A stretch of DNA of 64,000 nt from Spinacia oleracea (taxonomy: Eukaryota > Streptophyta > Magnoliopsida > Caryophyllales > Amaranthaceae): assembly GCF_020520425.1 (NCBI RefSeq), contig NC_079487.1, positions 43,655,219 to 43,719,218 of the forward strand. The letters are read 5' to 3'. Shown one piece after another: positions 36,995 to 47,522 of the stretch (position 1 is its first letter; each line of letters opens with the position of its first letter). The position numbers and the translations under genes are program-made. The notes under the pieces are model-generated. The model was not told where the DNA came from. It made no database searches and saw only the letters and a program-made list of their open reading frames with translations.

Positions 36995-37798
36995 AAAGTG
37001 ACGTCTACTCGGGTCCGAGTCGCGCACCGCCAAACTCATCTGGCCGACGAGCGTTGCATAGCCCAAATCGCCCCAGCAATAGTCACCCAGTGTAGACACG
37101 TCCTCCACCATGCCTATCCACCTCGGGTCAAAGGTGTCAGTCGGACCCGATAGAAAAGTGGAAGTAATAAAATGGAGGTAGAACAGCCGAGCCTGTCTCG
37201 AAGGCGACTCCTCTACCCCATGCTCCAAGGCCCACATCAGGTCAGCGAAAGGTATCCCACGGGGCTGGTACGAAGGCAATCTCCTGCCCATCCACGAGCC
37301 CAGGAGCCTGGTACCCTCAGCAACAGTCGGCGGTGGGCCATCCGACCTCAGACGAACGGGGTTCCCTGTAAAGGTCAAGCACGTCAAAGCCGTGTAGTCC
37401 TCGGGAGTGATCGTCATCTCACCCCAAGGAAAATGGAAGGTGTTGGTGGTATCCCACCACCACCTCATGAACGACCGCAGAAAGGACAGGGAGATGTTAA
37501 GCCGCAGTATCTCCCAGAAGGTCTCGACCACCGGAAACAGTGAGCTCGCCCTCACCAAAGCCTGGGCGTCCGAGCTCAAGAAACTAAAAACGGTCTCACT
37601 CGTCGCTGCGCCGTAGCCGCGAACCGTAGTCTCTCTCCTCGCGTGAAAGCGGGAAGTCACGTGGTGCTCTAGGTCGTAGTGCAGATCACAACCGTCGTAG
37701 AGCTCAGGACCCACCCATAGGGGACCCGCGCCAGTAGACTGACGCGTCATGCCACGCTCCTCGTTGCCACCAGAAGGAGGTGACGACTCGTCAGGCAT
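36995..37798 (-). pseudogene. Plant mobile domain (PMD) gene, 5' part of exon 1
   Basis: N-terminal 268 codons of the PMD gene, from the ATG at 37798 (an in-frame extension to 37807 begins with TTG). Visible domain segments are FWEILRLNISLSFLRSF, WWWDTTNTFHFPWG, GEMTITPEDYTALTCLTF and then LLGSWMGRRLP and FYLHFITSTFLSGP. This is the classic PMD start, where GEMT(I/P)TLxD is the family signature. No metal-binding site of known function can be named from sequence. The frame continues across the copia-2 target site into 26506-26471 without a shift. The gene sits antisense in element B, downstream of a promoter-like region at 37799-38480. Confidence 0.82.
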
Positions 37799-38530
37799 GC
37801 TGATCAATATTACAATAAGGCATTATACCTTTAACAAAACTGGCACTCACACCAATCACTAAAGGAGTGCATTCCACTCATAAAATGGAGTCATACAATT
37901 TTTTTGTTCCCTAAAACATGATACTAAGTTCATATCGAGCAAAAAAATTCCCTAAGTGAAAATTTTTTAATTAACTCCAACAAAATGAAAATTCTTCCAT
38001 AATTTGTCATTCGTGAATTATGAGGAACGCAAGCAATATACCAAAAACACCTACATTGTAAGAAAACACTAGAGTCGTAGGTATACTTGGGGGCTAGCAT
38101 AAAAATGCCCAAATTCAACAAGAATCAACATACTTGCGAAAATTAAAATGCACAAACTAATTAACATGTTATGTGGAGCATTTCCAACTATCTAATTGAA
38201 GGAAAGGGGCACAAAATCAAAAACCCCCAAATCAATTTCATGCATAAAAATACTTGACAAAAATACTGAAATTGACAAAAAAGCTCAAAATTACTGAAAA
38301 TTACTTACATTGGGAAGATTAGGAAGTGATTTGGAGTAGAATTCGTAAAGAAAAGTGAAGAAACGAGCAAGAAATCAGTTGAAAGAGGTGAGGAGCTTGA
38401 GCGAAAATGGTGGAAATGGGAAAGGAAGGAGACGGTCCGCGAATTTAAAGACCCGTCTCCCCTTCGCATTTTCAACGCCCAGCTCTGGGCGTTAGAAATT
38501 CTCGCGCCCAGAGCTGGGCGCTGAAAATGC
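37799..38530 (-). promoter_or_regulatory. Promoter-like region and 5' UTR intron of the PMD gene
   Basis: On the minus strand a TTTAAAT box near 38440 is followed by a CT-rich leader, a donor-like ATGTAAGTAA near 38310, AT-rich intron-like sequence, and an acceptor GATCAG at 37800 right before the ATG at 37798. The arrangement suggests transcription starting near 38400 with one 5' UTR intron. A hairpin pair (38467-38531) sits just upstream of the proposed TATA box. Inferred from layout only. Confidence 0.45.
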
Positions 38531-38739
38531 TTCCCAGACAGAGAATATTCGCTGTCGGGCACGCGCAATCCCCTGTTTTGTGTAAAATATCTGTTATCTT
38601 GATATTTCTTTCCCAAGAACGGTATTTTGCAATATCGTTAAAAATATACACAGTGTGGACCCACTTATAGGACACACCTGATCAGGAAATATTGCGACCC
38701 ACCAACAGGTTGTAATCACAAAAGCCCTTCTACATAGGC

Positions 38740-39160
38740 AAGATAAGAAATTCAAAATGGGCTCGCCCACCTTCAGCGGGAAGGGTCTGCGTCACTAGCC
38801 GCGCAGCTCCTCGGTTTTCCAAAAAATGAAGTTTTCAAAATTCAAAATGAAACAGGCTCGCCATCTTCAGCCGGCGAGGTCTACGTCACAAGCCGCGTAG
38901 GTCCTTATTTTCAAATATACAAAAACAAGATTCGTCCACTTTTTCGGACGGGGCGTCCACCCTTAGCGGACAGGCTCGCCATCTTTAGCCGGCGGGGTCT
39001 ACGTCACAAGCCGCGTAGGTCCTTATTTTCAAATATTCAAAAACAAGATTCGTCCACTTTTTCGGACGGGGCGTCCACCCTTAGCGGACAGGCTCGCCAT
39101 CTTTAGCCGGCGGGGTCTACGTCACAAGTCGCGTAGGTCCTTAGTCGCTGCAGCGATAAC
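38740..39160 (+). repeat. 118-bp tandem repeats upstream of the 3' LTR of element B
   Basis: Three to four units; two clean copies start at 38972 and 39090. The unit contains GGCTCGCCATCTTTAGCCGG and GTCCACCCTTAGCGGAC. The same family is in element A in inverse orientation. Confidence 0.85.
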
Positions 39161-39658
39161 TTTTTCTGGTTTTCCCTTTTCCAAAAATTAAAAGGATTGG
39201 TTTTCCGTTTTTTCCAAAAAAGAGCGATGTGCTGGATTTTCCTTCGTTTTACGTCCCATAAAAACAAGGGGGGTTTTCTCGTTTAACTAGCCCTGAAAAT
39301 GAGAATCTTTAAAAACATTTTTACCTCGTGATTGGGCTTGGCCAGGCCCAATTACACTTTATAGCTTTGATTTCGAAAACATCTGTAGCTACTCCCAATG
39401 ACAAAGTGAGGGAGTTTCTACACTTCTTTAGATCCTTCCAATGACAAAGTGAGGAAGTTTCTATACTATCCGTTGACAAATCCCAATGAAACGTGAGGGA
39501 TATGTCGACACTTCAAGTGATGACCCTTAAGTCAAATGTTATCACTCGGGGGCTCGTGAGACCCTCGCCAAAACAGGTCACCATGGCTTGTGCGACGCAC
39601 TCCGTCTAATACTTTGACCATCGTCTTACTCCAAGACTCAGTCAAAGTGGGGGCTAAC
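39161..39658 (+). other. 3' untranslated region and polypurine tract of element B
   Basis: Non-coding, inverse counterpart of 5126-5650. The polypurine tract AAAGTGGGGGCTAAC lies at 39644-39658 and touches the 3' LTR. Confidence 0.75.
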
Positions 39659-41130
39659 TGTAGACACCTACTTTTGTCCCCATTCCCGAAAGGGAAGGTT
39701 CGATGATGAAAGCGTAAATCTCCACTTGACAACGCATCTCCTATAAAATAACGAATCTCAATTCCCCTTTTCATTTCACCCGAAACCTGCTATTTATAGA
39801 AACCTGCTATTTATAGAAACCTGCTAAAAAATAGTAACTGCCGTAAAGGATAGCTTCTAAAAGTGGCAAGTCATAAAAGATAGAAACCTGTCAGAATTAG
39901 GTGTTGCACTCCAACATAAATCCTTAATGAGATAGAAAACTGCGAAAATCCTATTCCTAATATGATTCGGAAATAAGAGTTACGTATTAATTAAAATCCT
40001 AACGAGCCTAGAGTTCGTAACGGGCCCAGACGCATTCCGTCATGAAATTGATACGCACTGAAAGACTCAATTAAATCTCAAATACTTCGGATTCTAGGAA
40101 TCCGAATCTGACTAAGAAAAACGGCCCAGATCCTATTTTCAACGCCTGGCTCTAGGCGCCGAAATCTTCGGCGCCCAGGCCTGGGCGCTGAAAATACCTG
40201 GTACGTGTTTTTTCCTAATTCCTCGTGGATTAGAGTTCTGCAATTCTATCTTTCCACGAACTCTTTTCTATAAATAGGGCCTCAAGTTCGACGTGAAAAG
40301 GACACAACACAATTCATATTCTGAGTATTGACTCCAACCCCTAGCCTAAGCCTCACGCTGCGAAATTGTTCACGCGTTCTGTCGCAATCGATCCATAAAT
40401 CGAACAGAACGTATCATGTCCCATAATTTGAGATTCGTTAAATAAAAAGGAGAAATAGCAAAGTCAAAGTGGTTAGTTTTCTGAGAACCGTGACGCACCT
40501 CTCAAGGGTGCGTCGTAATGTGTCCCTTTTCGATGATTTAATTGTTTTCCTCGCCCTTTTTATGAACTGTTAACTAACTAAATCTGATTGTTCTATCACG
40601 CTTAATAAATATAATATTTTTTGGGAAATTGGATTATCATGCTAGGTCCCTTAATGCAATCTAAATCAGATAATCGCGATCGATCTAGTATTATATGTTG
40701 CATATTGCTAAAATCAACTCAGATTAGTTTAATAGTTAACGCATGTCCCTTCAATTATTTATGCTGAGCTAGTAAGGATATCCTGCCTCTGGAGTTATCG
40801 AAGAGCGAATACTCCTCTCGGTAGTTACAGTCCCCCAAACCCTCAATCTCTACCTTGCGGGTGTATGTTGAGAGATCCCCACACCAGGGATCACAAGGGA
40901 ACCTACGGCCGTCGTGGTCAAACATAATTGCACTCCCTTTATGTCACGATAACCGGGTTTTGTTAGTTTTTCTCTTTGTTGTTAAAAACTGAATGGCGAC
41001 TCCTATATTACTAGTCAATTGGGTGTAAACTCACAGGAAATCCAATTACACTTGATTGAATAAAAAGAATCGTCACACCCACGAGGGACGAGGTCACGCA
41101 TTAGCCTCGTGCTTTTTCGACCCCCTCACA
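39659..41130 (+). repeat. 3' LTR of element B (1472 bp)
   Basis: Complete LTR from TGTAGACACC to CCCTCACA, followed by the GTTAC duplication. It holds a TATAAATAG box near 40270 and the hairpin module at 40134-40196. Confidence 0.88.
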
Positions 41131-41135
41131 GTTAC

Positions 41136-42060
41136 GAATTTTTTATTGCTACGCATATTTTGTGCGCGGGCACCGAGGCTGCAGTGCCTGGCCAAAAGGC
41201 CAAGCAGCAACTTCAGCGCCCAGCAGGGGCGTTGAAATAATTGGCGCCCAGCCAGGGGCGCTGAAAATGCCTCCCTGACTGGTACTCGTATTTTGTTCGT
41301 CTATTTTTTTTTCGTACATACGACTTAATTTTGCGTGCTTTCCCAATAACGTCCTTTGCGCGTTATACAGCGTCGTGGGATCCGTTACAGGCCGTCCTGG
41401 GCGTCGCTTATTTTTGTGGCGATCGCCCGGGATTGCGGGACACGTATTTAGGTATAATTCTTTGGCCAATTGGTGTTTATGCATGTTTGGGCAATTTTTA
41501 GGGTCGTTGGTTTTCTAACATTATTTGTCACACACAATCACAACACAATCACGTAATTCGCTACACATAACTAACAATACAACATGAAGCAAAAATAATA
41601 TGTCACGTAGTTTATGATAGGCTTCTATGGGTAATATTTGCGCCGGCTTGGTACCGCTTCTATTGTAGATCCAACACATGCCCCGGTCGAGGTAGTGCAT
41701 TCAACAGACGAATTTCGTCCCAAGAGGCCAATCACGATGTAAGCCAAGGGGGCATGCACCAATGAGAGGGACCTTAGTGGGCGAGCGATTGGGTTTGGGA
41801 CGGGTGTACTACTAGCGAAAAGTGCCGAGTGGACAACATTCGAAGCGTATGCACCCCCCGGTTGGCGATGGGTATCCTTAGTCCCAACTCCCGAGATGAA
41901 ACATGCTAAGGGAGCCGAGATTCGTTATGCGGTTCTGTCCGTTCACATTAATATGCTGATTTTCAGGTCGTCCCAACTTGATAGGGAAATAAACGCGGGG
42001 TAGGATCGTTTCACCCTTCGGCTATTTTGATTACCTACGGGCACGAGTATTTCATTAACA
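41136..42060 (-). other. 5' untranslated internal region of element C (right part)
   Basis: It is homologous to 22560-23462 in element A. With 1900-2186 it forms the leader of C, split by element B. It includes a paired-hairpin module (41208-41272). No gene is seen; the ORF at 41149-41484 has no recognisable domain. Confidence 0.7.
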
Positions 42061-42079
42061 TCCCCAGTGGAGTCGCCAC
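42061..42079 (-). other. tRNA-Arg primer binding site of element C
   Basis: The plus strand reads TCCCCAGTGGAGTCGCCA, one base different from the site of element A, complementary in sense to the 3' end of tRNA-Arg. Confidence 0.8.
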
Positions 42080-43554
42080 TGTGAGGGGGTCGAAAAAGCA
42101 CGAGGCTAATGCGTGACCTCGTCCCTCGTGGGCGTGACGTTGTCAGATCAAGTGTAATTGGATTTCCTGTGAGTTTACACCCAATCGACTAGTAATATAG
42201 GAGTCGTCATTCAGTTTTTAACGACAATGAGAAAAACTGACAAAACCCGGTTATCGTGACATAAAGGGAGTGCAATTATGTTCGACCACGACGGCCATAG
42301 GTTCCCTTGTGATCCCTGGTGTGGGGATCGCTCAACGTACACCCGCAGGGCGGAGATTGAGAGTTCGGGGGACTGTAACTACCGAGAGGAGTGCTCATCG
42401 ATAACTCCAGATGCAGGTTATCCTTACTAGCTCAGCATAAATAATTGAAGGGACATGCGTTAAACTATTAAACTATTCTGAATTGATTTTAGCAATATGC
42501 AACACATAATACTAAATCGATCGTGATTATCTTATTTAGATTTATTTAAGGTACCTAGCATGATAATTCAATTGTCCAAGGTATTATCTTATTAGGCGTG
42601 ATAGATCAATCAAGTTAATAGTTTGACAATTTTATAAAAGGGTGATGAAAGCATTAAATCATGTGAGGGACACATTACAACGCACCCTTGAGAGGTGCAT
42701 CACGGTTCTCAGAAAACTAACCACTTGGCTTTGCTATTTCTCCTTTTATTTAACGAATCTCGGGTTTCTAAGCAGTGTTCCAGTATTTAGGCTTAAATCA
42801 TCAGCTACAAGGGGCAGAACGCGTTCTGTTTGACTTTTGGGTCGATTGCGACAGAACGCCAGATCAATTTCGCAGCGTGAGGCTAGGCTTAAGGCTAGAG
42901 TCAATACTCAGGTTATGGAATTGTGTGTTGTGTTTACGTCGGTTTTGAGGCTGTATTTATAGGGAAAGAGTTTGTGGAAAGATAGATTTTTAGAATACGA
43001 ATCCAAAAAGAATTCGGAGACGACACGGCCCCAGGTATTTTTAGCGCCCAGGGCTGGGCGCCGAAGATTTCGGCGCCCAGACCCAGGCGTTGAAAATAGG
43101 ATCTGAGCCGAGCCTTTTGTCAGATTTGGACTCTTATACACGGAGCTTTTCAGACTTATCCGAGTTTCTTAGTGTGTATTAACTTATGACGGAATGCGGC
43201 TGGGCCCGTTACGAACTCTAGGTTCGTTAGTAATTTAATTAATACGTAACTCTTATTTTCGAATTATAGCAGGAATAAAATTCCTTTTGCCGATTCTATC
43301 TCTTTTAGGACTTACGTTGGAGTGCAACACCTAATTCTGACAGATTTCTATCTTTTATGACTTTGCCACTTTTAACAACTACTTCTTACTGTAGTTACTA
43401 TTCTTAGCAGGTTTCTATAAATAGCAGTTTTGGCCGAAATGAAAAGGGTGATTGAGATTCGTTATTTTATAGGAGATGCGTTGCCAAGTGGAGATTTATG
43501 TTCTCATCATCGAACCTTCCCTTTCGGGAATGGGAACAAAAGTAGGTGTCTACA
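42080..43554 (-). repeat. 5' LTR of element C (older, diverged)
   Basis: TGTAGACACC at 43554 to CTCACA at 42080 on the minus strand. It has many more differences and small indels from the other family members than they have among themselves, which fits C being the oldest layer. Hairpin modules at 43039-43096. Confidence 0.85.
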
Positions 43555-43776
43555 AATCCTAGTGGAAATCTAAGTCCGATATTTCCTCCCTATAAATAGG
43601 TGATTCATAATCACAATTTATACACAACAATCAACAAGTATTCATATAGTTTAAGTTTAAACTAACTTAATAATTTGCCAAAATAATTAAGCTTTTGAAT
43701 AACATAAAACCTTAGATAATATTCGTTAATTGAATCTAAGGCGGATCCGAACGTGTTGTGGACTATCTACGGAGGT
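43555..43776 (+). repeat. Truncated copia LTR fragment (R/U5 part)
   Basis: It contains CCTATAAATAGGTG and then a segment ending GGCGGATCCGAACGTGTTGT and GGACTATCTACGGAGG. This matches the TATA-to-U5 part of the copia-1 and copia-2 LTRs (for example 8541-8725). The upstream half is missing because element C begins at 43554. Confidence 0.75.
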
Positions 43777-44101
43777 GTAGGTGGGTTAGTAGGTAAGTGT
43801 GAGAAATAATATAATATTAATAAGAATTTCCATTTATAGAAACCGTGCATGTATTAAAAGACGACCCGAAAAGAAAAGAGCGGTGCGAGTATTAAGGGAC
43901 GGAGGAAGTAGCAGTTGATAGGAAAACCATTAATTTGAAAAGGAGAAAGTAGCAAGGTAGCATACATAACAAATGAAATGATTGCCGACACAAATATATG
44001 ATATTTTAATGAAATGTGATGATAAATTATGTTGAGTGCGTGGTGTGGTAGAGTGGTGATTCAATTTTCAAACAAAGCAAAACCACCGAAAATTGCAAGC
44101 A
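43777..44101 (+). promoter_or_regulatory. Presumed promoter and 5' UTR of the ARD gene
   Basis: AT-rich, about 325 bp between transposon sequence and the proposed ATG at 44102. A segment ending GGGACGGAGGAAGTA (43893-43911) looks like one end of a Stowaway-type MITE. No certain TATA box can be chosen. Confidence 0.35.
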
Positions 44102-45937
44102 ATGCTACGCAAGGTGATCTCTGCTATACTCTGCATTTTATTCTTTTCCCAATTATGATTATTTTTGCTGATTCATGAAATTCTTCAACTTCTTTAACGA
44201 CTTTTTTTTTTTTTTTTTTCTTTTTTGGTGTTTTTGGATTTGTAAGTTTTCTTTACCATGTTTTAGTTTTAGTTTCTAAAATTCCAGGTTATTGCGAAAC
44301 ATTTTCCTTGAAATTGTGGATTACTTTTAGATTCCTATTGTTTATTCTTAATTTCTTACGGGTGATTGTGGTATAAATTGACTTCTGCTGGATGTATAAC
44401 TATTATGGGGGGTTAGGTTCACATACTGGTATGGGGTTGGAATCATGGCTATACCTACATCTCCCTAGGTTTCTAAACCCATAACTTAGGGGCTTGAGGT
44501 ATGGGTTTGAAACTCTTAAATTTTTCAAACAAACACATGGTGTGGCCGGGTTTAGAACATTCTAAACCTATACCTCGTACCTAAAATCCGCGAACCAAAC
44601 ACCCCTTAGCGTGTTAGCCGATCCCAAATCATTTTGAAGGCTTAATTGTTGTTGTATTCTTAATAACTCTTTTTTTTGTTCTACCACGAGGAGTTCCCAC
44701 CGCCTTTGGCGAGTGAACTAAACTCCAACGGTAGTTTGCATGGGTACCTCGATGGACAGCATCCCTCCCGGTTGAGATTTTTTCCATTCCCAAGGTTCGA
44801 ACCCGAGACCTTGGTTAAGGAGCAAGAGACCCTTAACCACTCATGCCAACCTGGTGTATTCTTAACAACTCTGATTGTGTGTTCTAGTTGATTTTATTTT
44901 ATGGGGATTTTTTGCATAATTTTTCAATTGAAAAATTAATGAATAGTAACAAAACAAGAAGCACATGCATGATATCCAAATCAAGACTTCATTCTAACTT
45001 CTATTTTTCAAATATGCCGAAAGAAGTAATGTTTTATAAATGCTGTACAGGATCCCAGGGAAGAAGTGATTGAAGCGTGGTATATTGATGATGATAGCAA
45101 TGAAAATCCGAGTCTTCCCTATCATAAGGAACCTAAGGAAGTTGTTTCTCTCGATCAACTTGCTGGTAAAACTCCTCTTTAACTGAAAATGGTCAAAGTA
45201 CTAAAATATATATATGTTTATGATTTTCCCTATCTGTCAAAACTCAGAACTTGGAATTCTCACTTGGAAATTGGACGCTGACAATTATGAAACTGATGAG
45301 GAATTGAACAAGATCCGCGAAGCTCGTGGATATACTTACATGGTAACCCCTTTTGTTCTTTTCTAATCAAGTAATAAGAAAATTGAACTTTATTTTAAAT
45401 AACTTGAATGAAAGTTCAACTAATTTTCAGGACTGCATATGTAACAATGAACAAGTTCCAAATTATGAGGAGATGAACAAGAGAATCTATGAAGAACATT
45501 TACATAGTGATGATGAGACAAGGTATTGTGTTGATGGAAGTGGTTATTTAGATGTGAGAGATGTTGAAGATAAGTGGATACGCATATGGTTGAAGAAAGG
45601 GGCAATGATCGTACTGCCTGCAGGAATATATCATCGTGCTAGTCTCGATTTCAACAGTTACATCAAGGTATTGCAATGATCCTCTGGTAGTTGTTCTTCT
45701 TCTCTAGATTTACACTTACACTTACAGATAAAGCTTAATAATCTGTTGCAGCTGGTGCGACTATTTGCCGGTAATCCAGTTTGGACTCCTCACAACCGTC
45801 CTAACGATGATCTACAAGCACGGTATGATTTGGCTTTTCTGATGTTACCTTCCAAGAACTAAAAATGTGCTCAGTTTTCATGTGAGGCACTTTCTGTTTA
45901 CAGGAAGGAATACGTCGAGAAGTTTCTCATTCAGTAA
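44102..45937 (+). CDS. ARD: Acireductone dioxygenase (ARD), methionine salvage
   Basis: Six predicted exons: 44102-44113, 45051-45165, 45248-45342, 45431-45667, 45752-45822 and 45904-45937, giving 187 residues, the family's usual size. The enzyme oxidises the acireductone 1,2-dihydroxy-3-keto-5-methylthiopentene. With iron it returns the 2-keto acid precursor of methionine, and with nickel it runs off-pathway. The cupin metal ligands are all present: H97, H99 and E103 in [13 protein letters not shown], and H142 in [12 protein letters not shown]. Also typical are [22 protein letters not shown] and the C-terminal KEYVEKF. The protein has no signal peptide, so it should be cytosolic. All junctions are GT-AG. 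The first exon is only four codons (MLRK) and is the least certain part; the 937-bp first intron holds a MITE and a SINE. It is the clearest intact host gene here together with the HAD gene. Confidence 0.88.
44403..44612. mobile_element. hAT-like MITE in ARD intron 1
   Basis: The left end (GGGGGGTTAGGTTCACATAC) and the reverse complement of the right end (GGGGTGTTTGGTTCGCGG) form imperfect inverted repeats that extend inward for about 40 bp. The target duplication is unclear. Confidence 0.5.
44671..44855 (-). mobile_element. tRNA-derived SINE in ARD intron 1
   Basis: On the minus strand it starts near 44855 with a tRNA-like head: an A-box-like TGGCATGAGTGGTTAAGG and the B box GGTTCGAACC. The tail end is a T run on the plus strand (44671-44677), i.e. 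poly(A) on the minus strand. A 17-bp target duplication with one mismatch flanks it (44654-44670 and 44856-44872, GTATTCTTAAYAACTCT). This is complete structural evidence for a SINE. Confidence 0.88.
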
Positions 45938-46186
45938 ACATGTCATGATATGTCATCAACTTGTTGATGCTGCCGATTCATCAGAATTCCTATTCGCTTT
46001 AATTAAGCATAATTATTAAGTAATTAGCTTGTAGAAGCCTGTCATTCTGAATGGAGAATAATCGTGTAACTAAGTTTTCTTTGGCCTTTACTGTATTAAA
46101 GCTTTTCTGGATATCTGCGTGTGTGATTTGTACAATTCACAAAACATTGAGATTAACTAGTACTTGTTCTTGTCAAACATATAAAG
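45938..46186 (+). other. 3' region of the ARD gene
   Basis: AT-rich, presumably 3' UTR and downstream sequence. AATTAA-like hexamers occur near 45999, but no poly(A) signal is certain. Confidence 0.4.
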
Positions 46187-46951
46187 TTACTCCCTCAATA
46201 CTTCACGTTGGGCCCGTTCTTGTAGCCTGTGAACAAAGTTGAACAACCGATCTTTTTCATTAATGTCTCGGATGTACAACATGTAAGCCGAGTATTCTTT
46301 CACATAGTAGCGTATGGAGCCCTTATGGCGGATCTTCTGTAGCTTCATTCTTGCAACAAACTCGATGTTCTCGGGATAAAACTGGTCTTTGAGTTCCCTC
46401 TTGAACTCTTCCCATGTGTCTATCTTGATCTTCTCAGCTTCGATGTCAGTGTGCTTTATGGCCACCATAGCTTTGCATCATCTGACAAGTTCATGATCGC
46501 AGTATCAACCTTCAGGTCGTCGCTCAACTGACAGATTCTAAAGTAATGCTCCATGTCGAAGAGGAAGTTATCAACTTCCTATGAGTATCTAGCGCCACTA
46601 TAGTCTCGAGGCTTTGGAGGTTTGATCTTCATTGCACCACCTCCGCCCAAGTCAGTCCTTGCAGCGCGCATCACGGTCGCGCACTTGTCTTGTGCATTTT
46701 CAGCTTGCTTCTGAACAAAGTTAAGTTGTTCGTGAAACGCTTCTTTCTCTTGCATGAGCTCTTCGACCGCATTCTCGAGTCTTTATATTTCTTTGGCTTG
46801 GCCAATCACCATTTACCTCGAGTCGGGTCCAGCTCTCCTAACTTTCCTTCTATCTAGGCTAGTCTTTCTTCTATTGATTCCATCTCATGTTGCTTGATCG
46901 GGTCTCTTGATGCCTAGGTTTGAACCTTGGCTCTAATACCAACTATCACAG
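46187..46951 (-). pseudogene. Ty3/gypsy gag fragment with primer site (truncated element)
   Basis: Read on the minus strand, a primer-site-like TTGGTATTAGAGCCAAGG at 46931-46949 is followed by gag: PPKPRDYSGARYS, then FLFDMEHYFRICQLSDDLKV, NLSDDAKLW, a frameshift, then WEEFKRELKDQFYPEN and GSIRYYVKEYSAYML. This pattern is that of gypsy gags of the chromovirus type. It has stops and a frameshift, and ends abruptly at about 46190 with no zinc knuckle or pol. It lies between the 3' ends of the ARD and HAD genes. Confidence 0.78.
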
Positions 46952-47520
46952 CCTGAGTGTTTTGACATCAGATTGTGCGGCGCGCTCTTGCCTATGGGGC
47001 AGAAAGGTAGCAAGTCTTGTGCGGAAAGTGAATCTCAAGGCCCGGGGCACGAGCGGGTGCTTTCTTTAGAAGGGGCACTCTTGCCTACTGGCGACAAGAG
47101 CTTGGGTTGGGGGTCGATCGGGGCGCTTGTGTGCTCACAACAGGCACAAGCGGGACCGACGACGAGAATGTATCTGTTTTGGTGGAGACTTTATTGAGAG
47201 CTTAAAAATATGCGACTTGCAATATCAATAAAGGCTAACACAACGCAAGTGATTAAGCAAAAAAAAATTCTGATGAGAGGTCCTGGTTCATACCCCTCAT
47301 AGAGGTTTATTTTGAATTAGCTAAAAACTGCCGGTGAACACTGAGATTAAAGAAACATAATAATTCTATCTAAAGCCTAAAATGTTATTAGAAAGATCTT
47401 AAAAAGCAATAGATAAGTAAAATACAAGTAAGGGAATATTGGATTAACAATGGAGCGATAGTGAGGCTTCTAAGTTGTTCACGCTTGTTGTTGTCAACCA
47501 AAGAAGTGACCATGCTAGGC
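46952..47520 (-). other. Probable LTR remnant next to the gag fragment
   Basis: It lies on the LTR side of the primer site, is GC-rich at first (46970-47170) and then AT-rich. I could not place its outer end or find a second copy, so its nature is inferred from position. Confidence 0.35.
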
Positions 47521-47522
47521 TG

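Larger units (their letters stand above)
2192..41130 (+). mobile_element. Element B: large Tat-type LTR retrotransposon carrying a PMD gene, with nested insertions
   Basis: Two plus-strand LTRs of one subfamily (2192-3633 and 39659-41130) start TGTAGACACC, and the right one ends CCCTCACA. The outer flanks carry the same 5-bp duplication GTTAC at 2187-2191 and 41131-41135. That shows one insertion event into element C. After removing element A (3634-24994) and copia-2 (26512-36994), B keeps only about 4 kb of interior: an antisense plant mobile domain gene, tandem repeats and a polypurine tract. No gag-pol of B is present. It may have been lost in the deletion that joined the two LTRs near 3633, or B may have been non-autonomous. 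Confidence 0.85.

Noticed and set aside
44730-44850. tRNA gene
   Set aside because: A and B boxes are present on the minus strand, but no cloverleaf is formed and a poly(A)-like tail with target duplication marks it as a SINE.
46973-47197. 74-codon ORF
   Set aside because: It lies in the presumed LTR side of a gypsy remnant and shows no domain.
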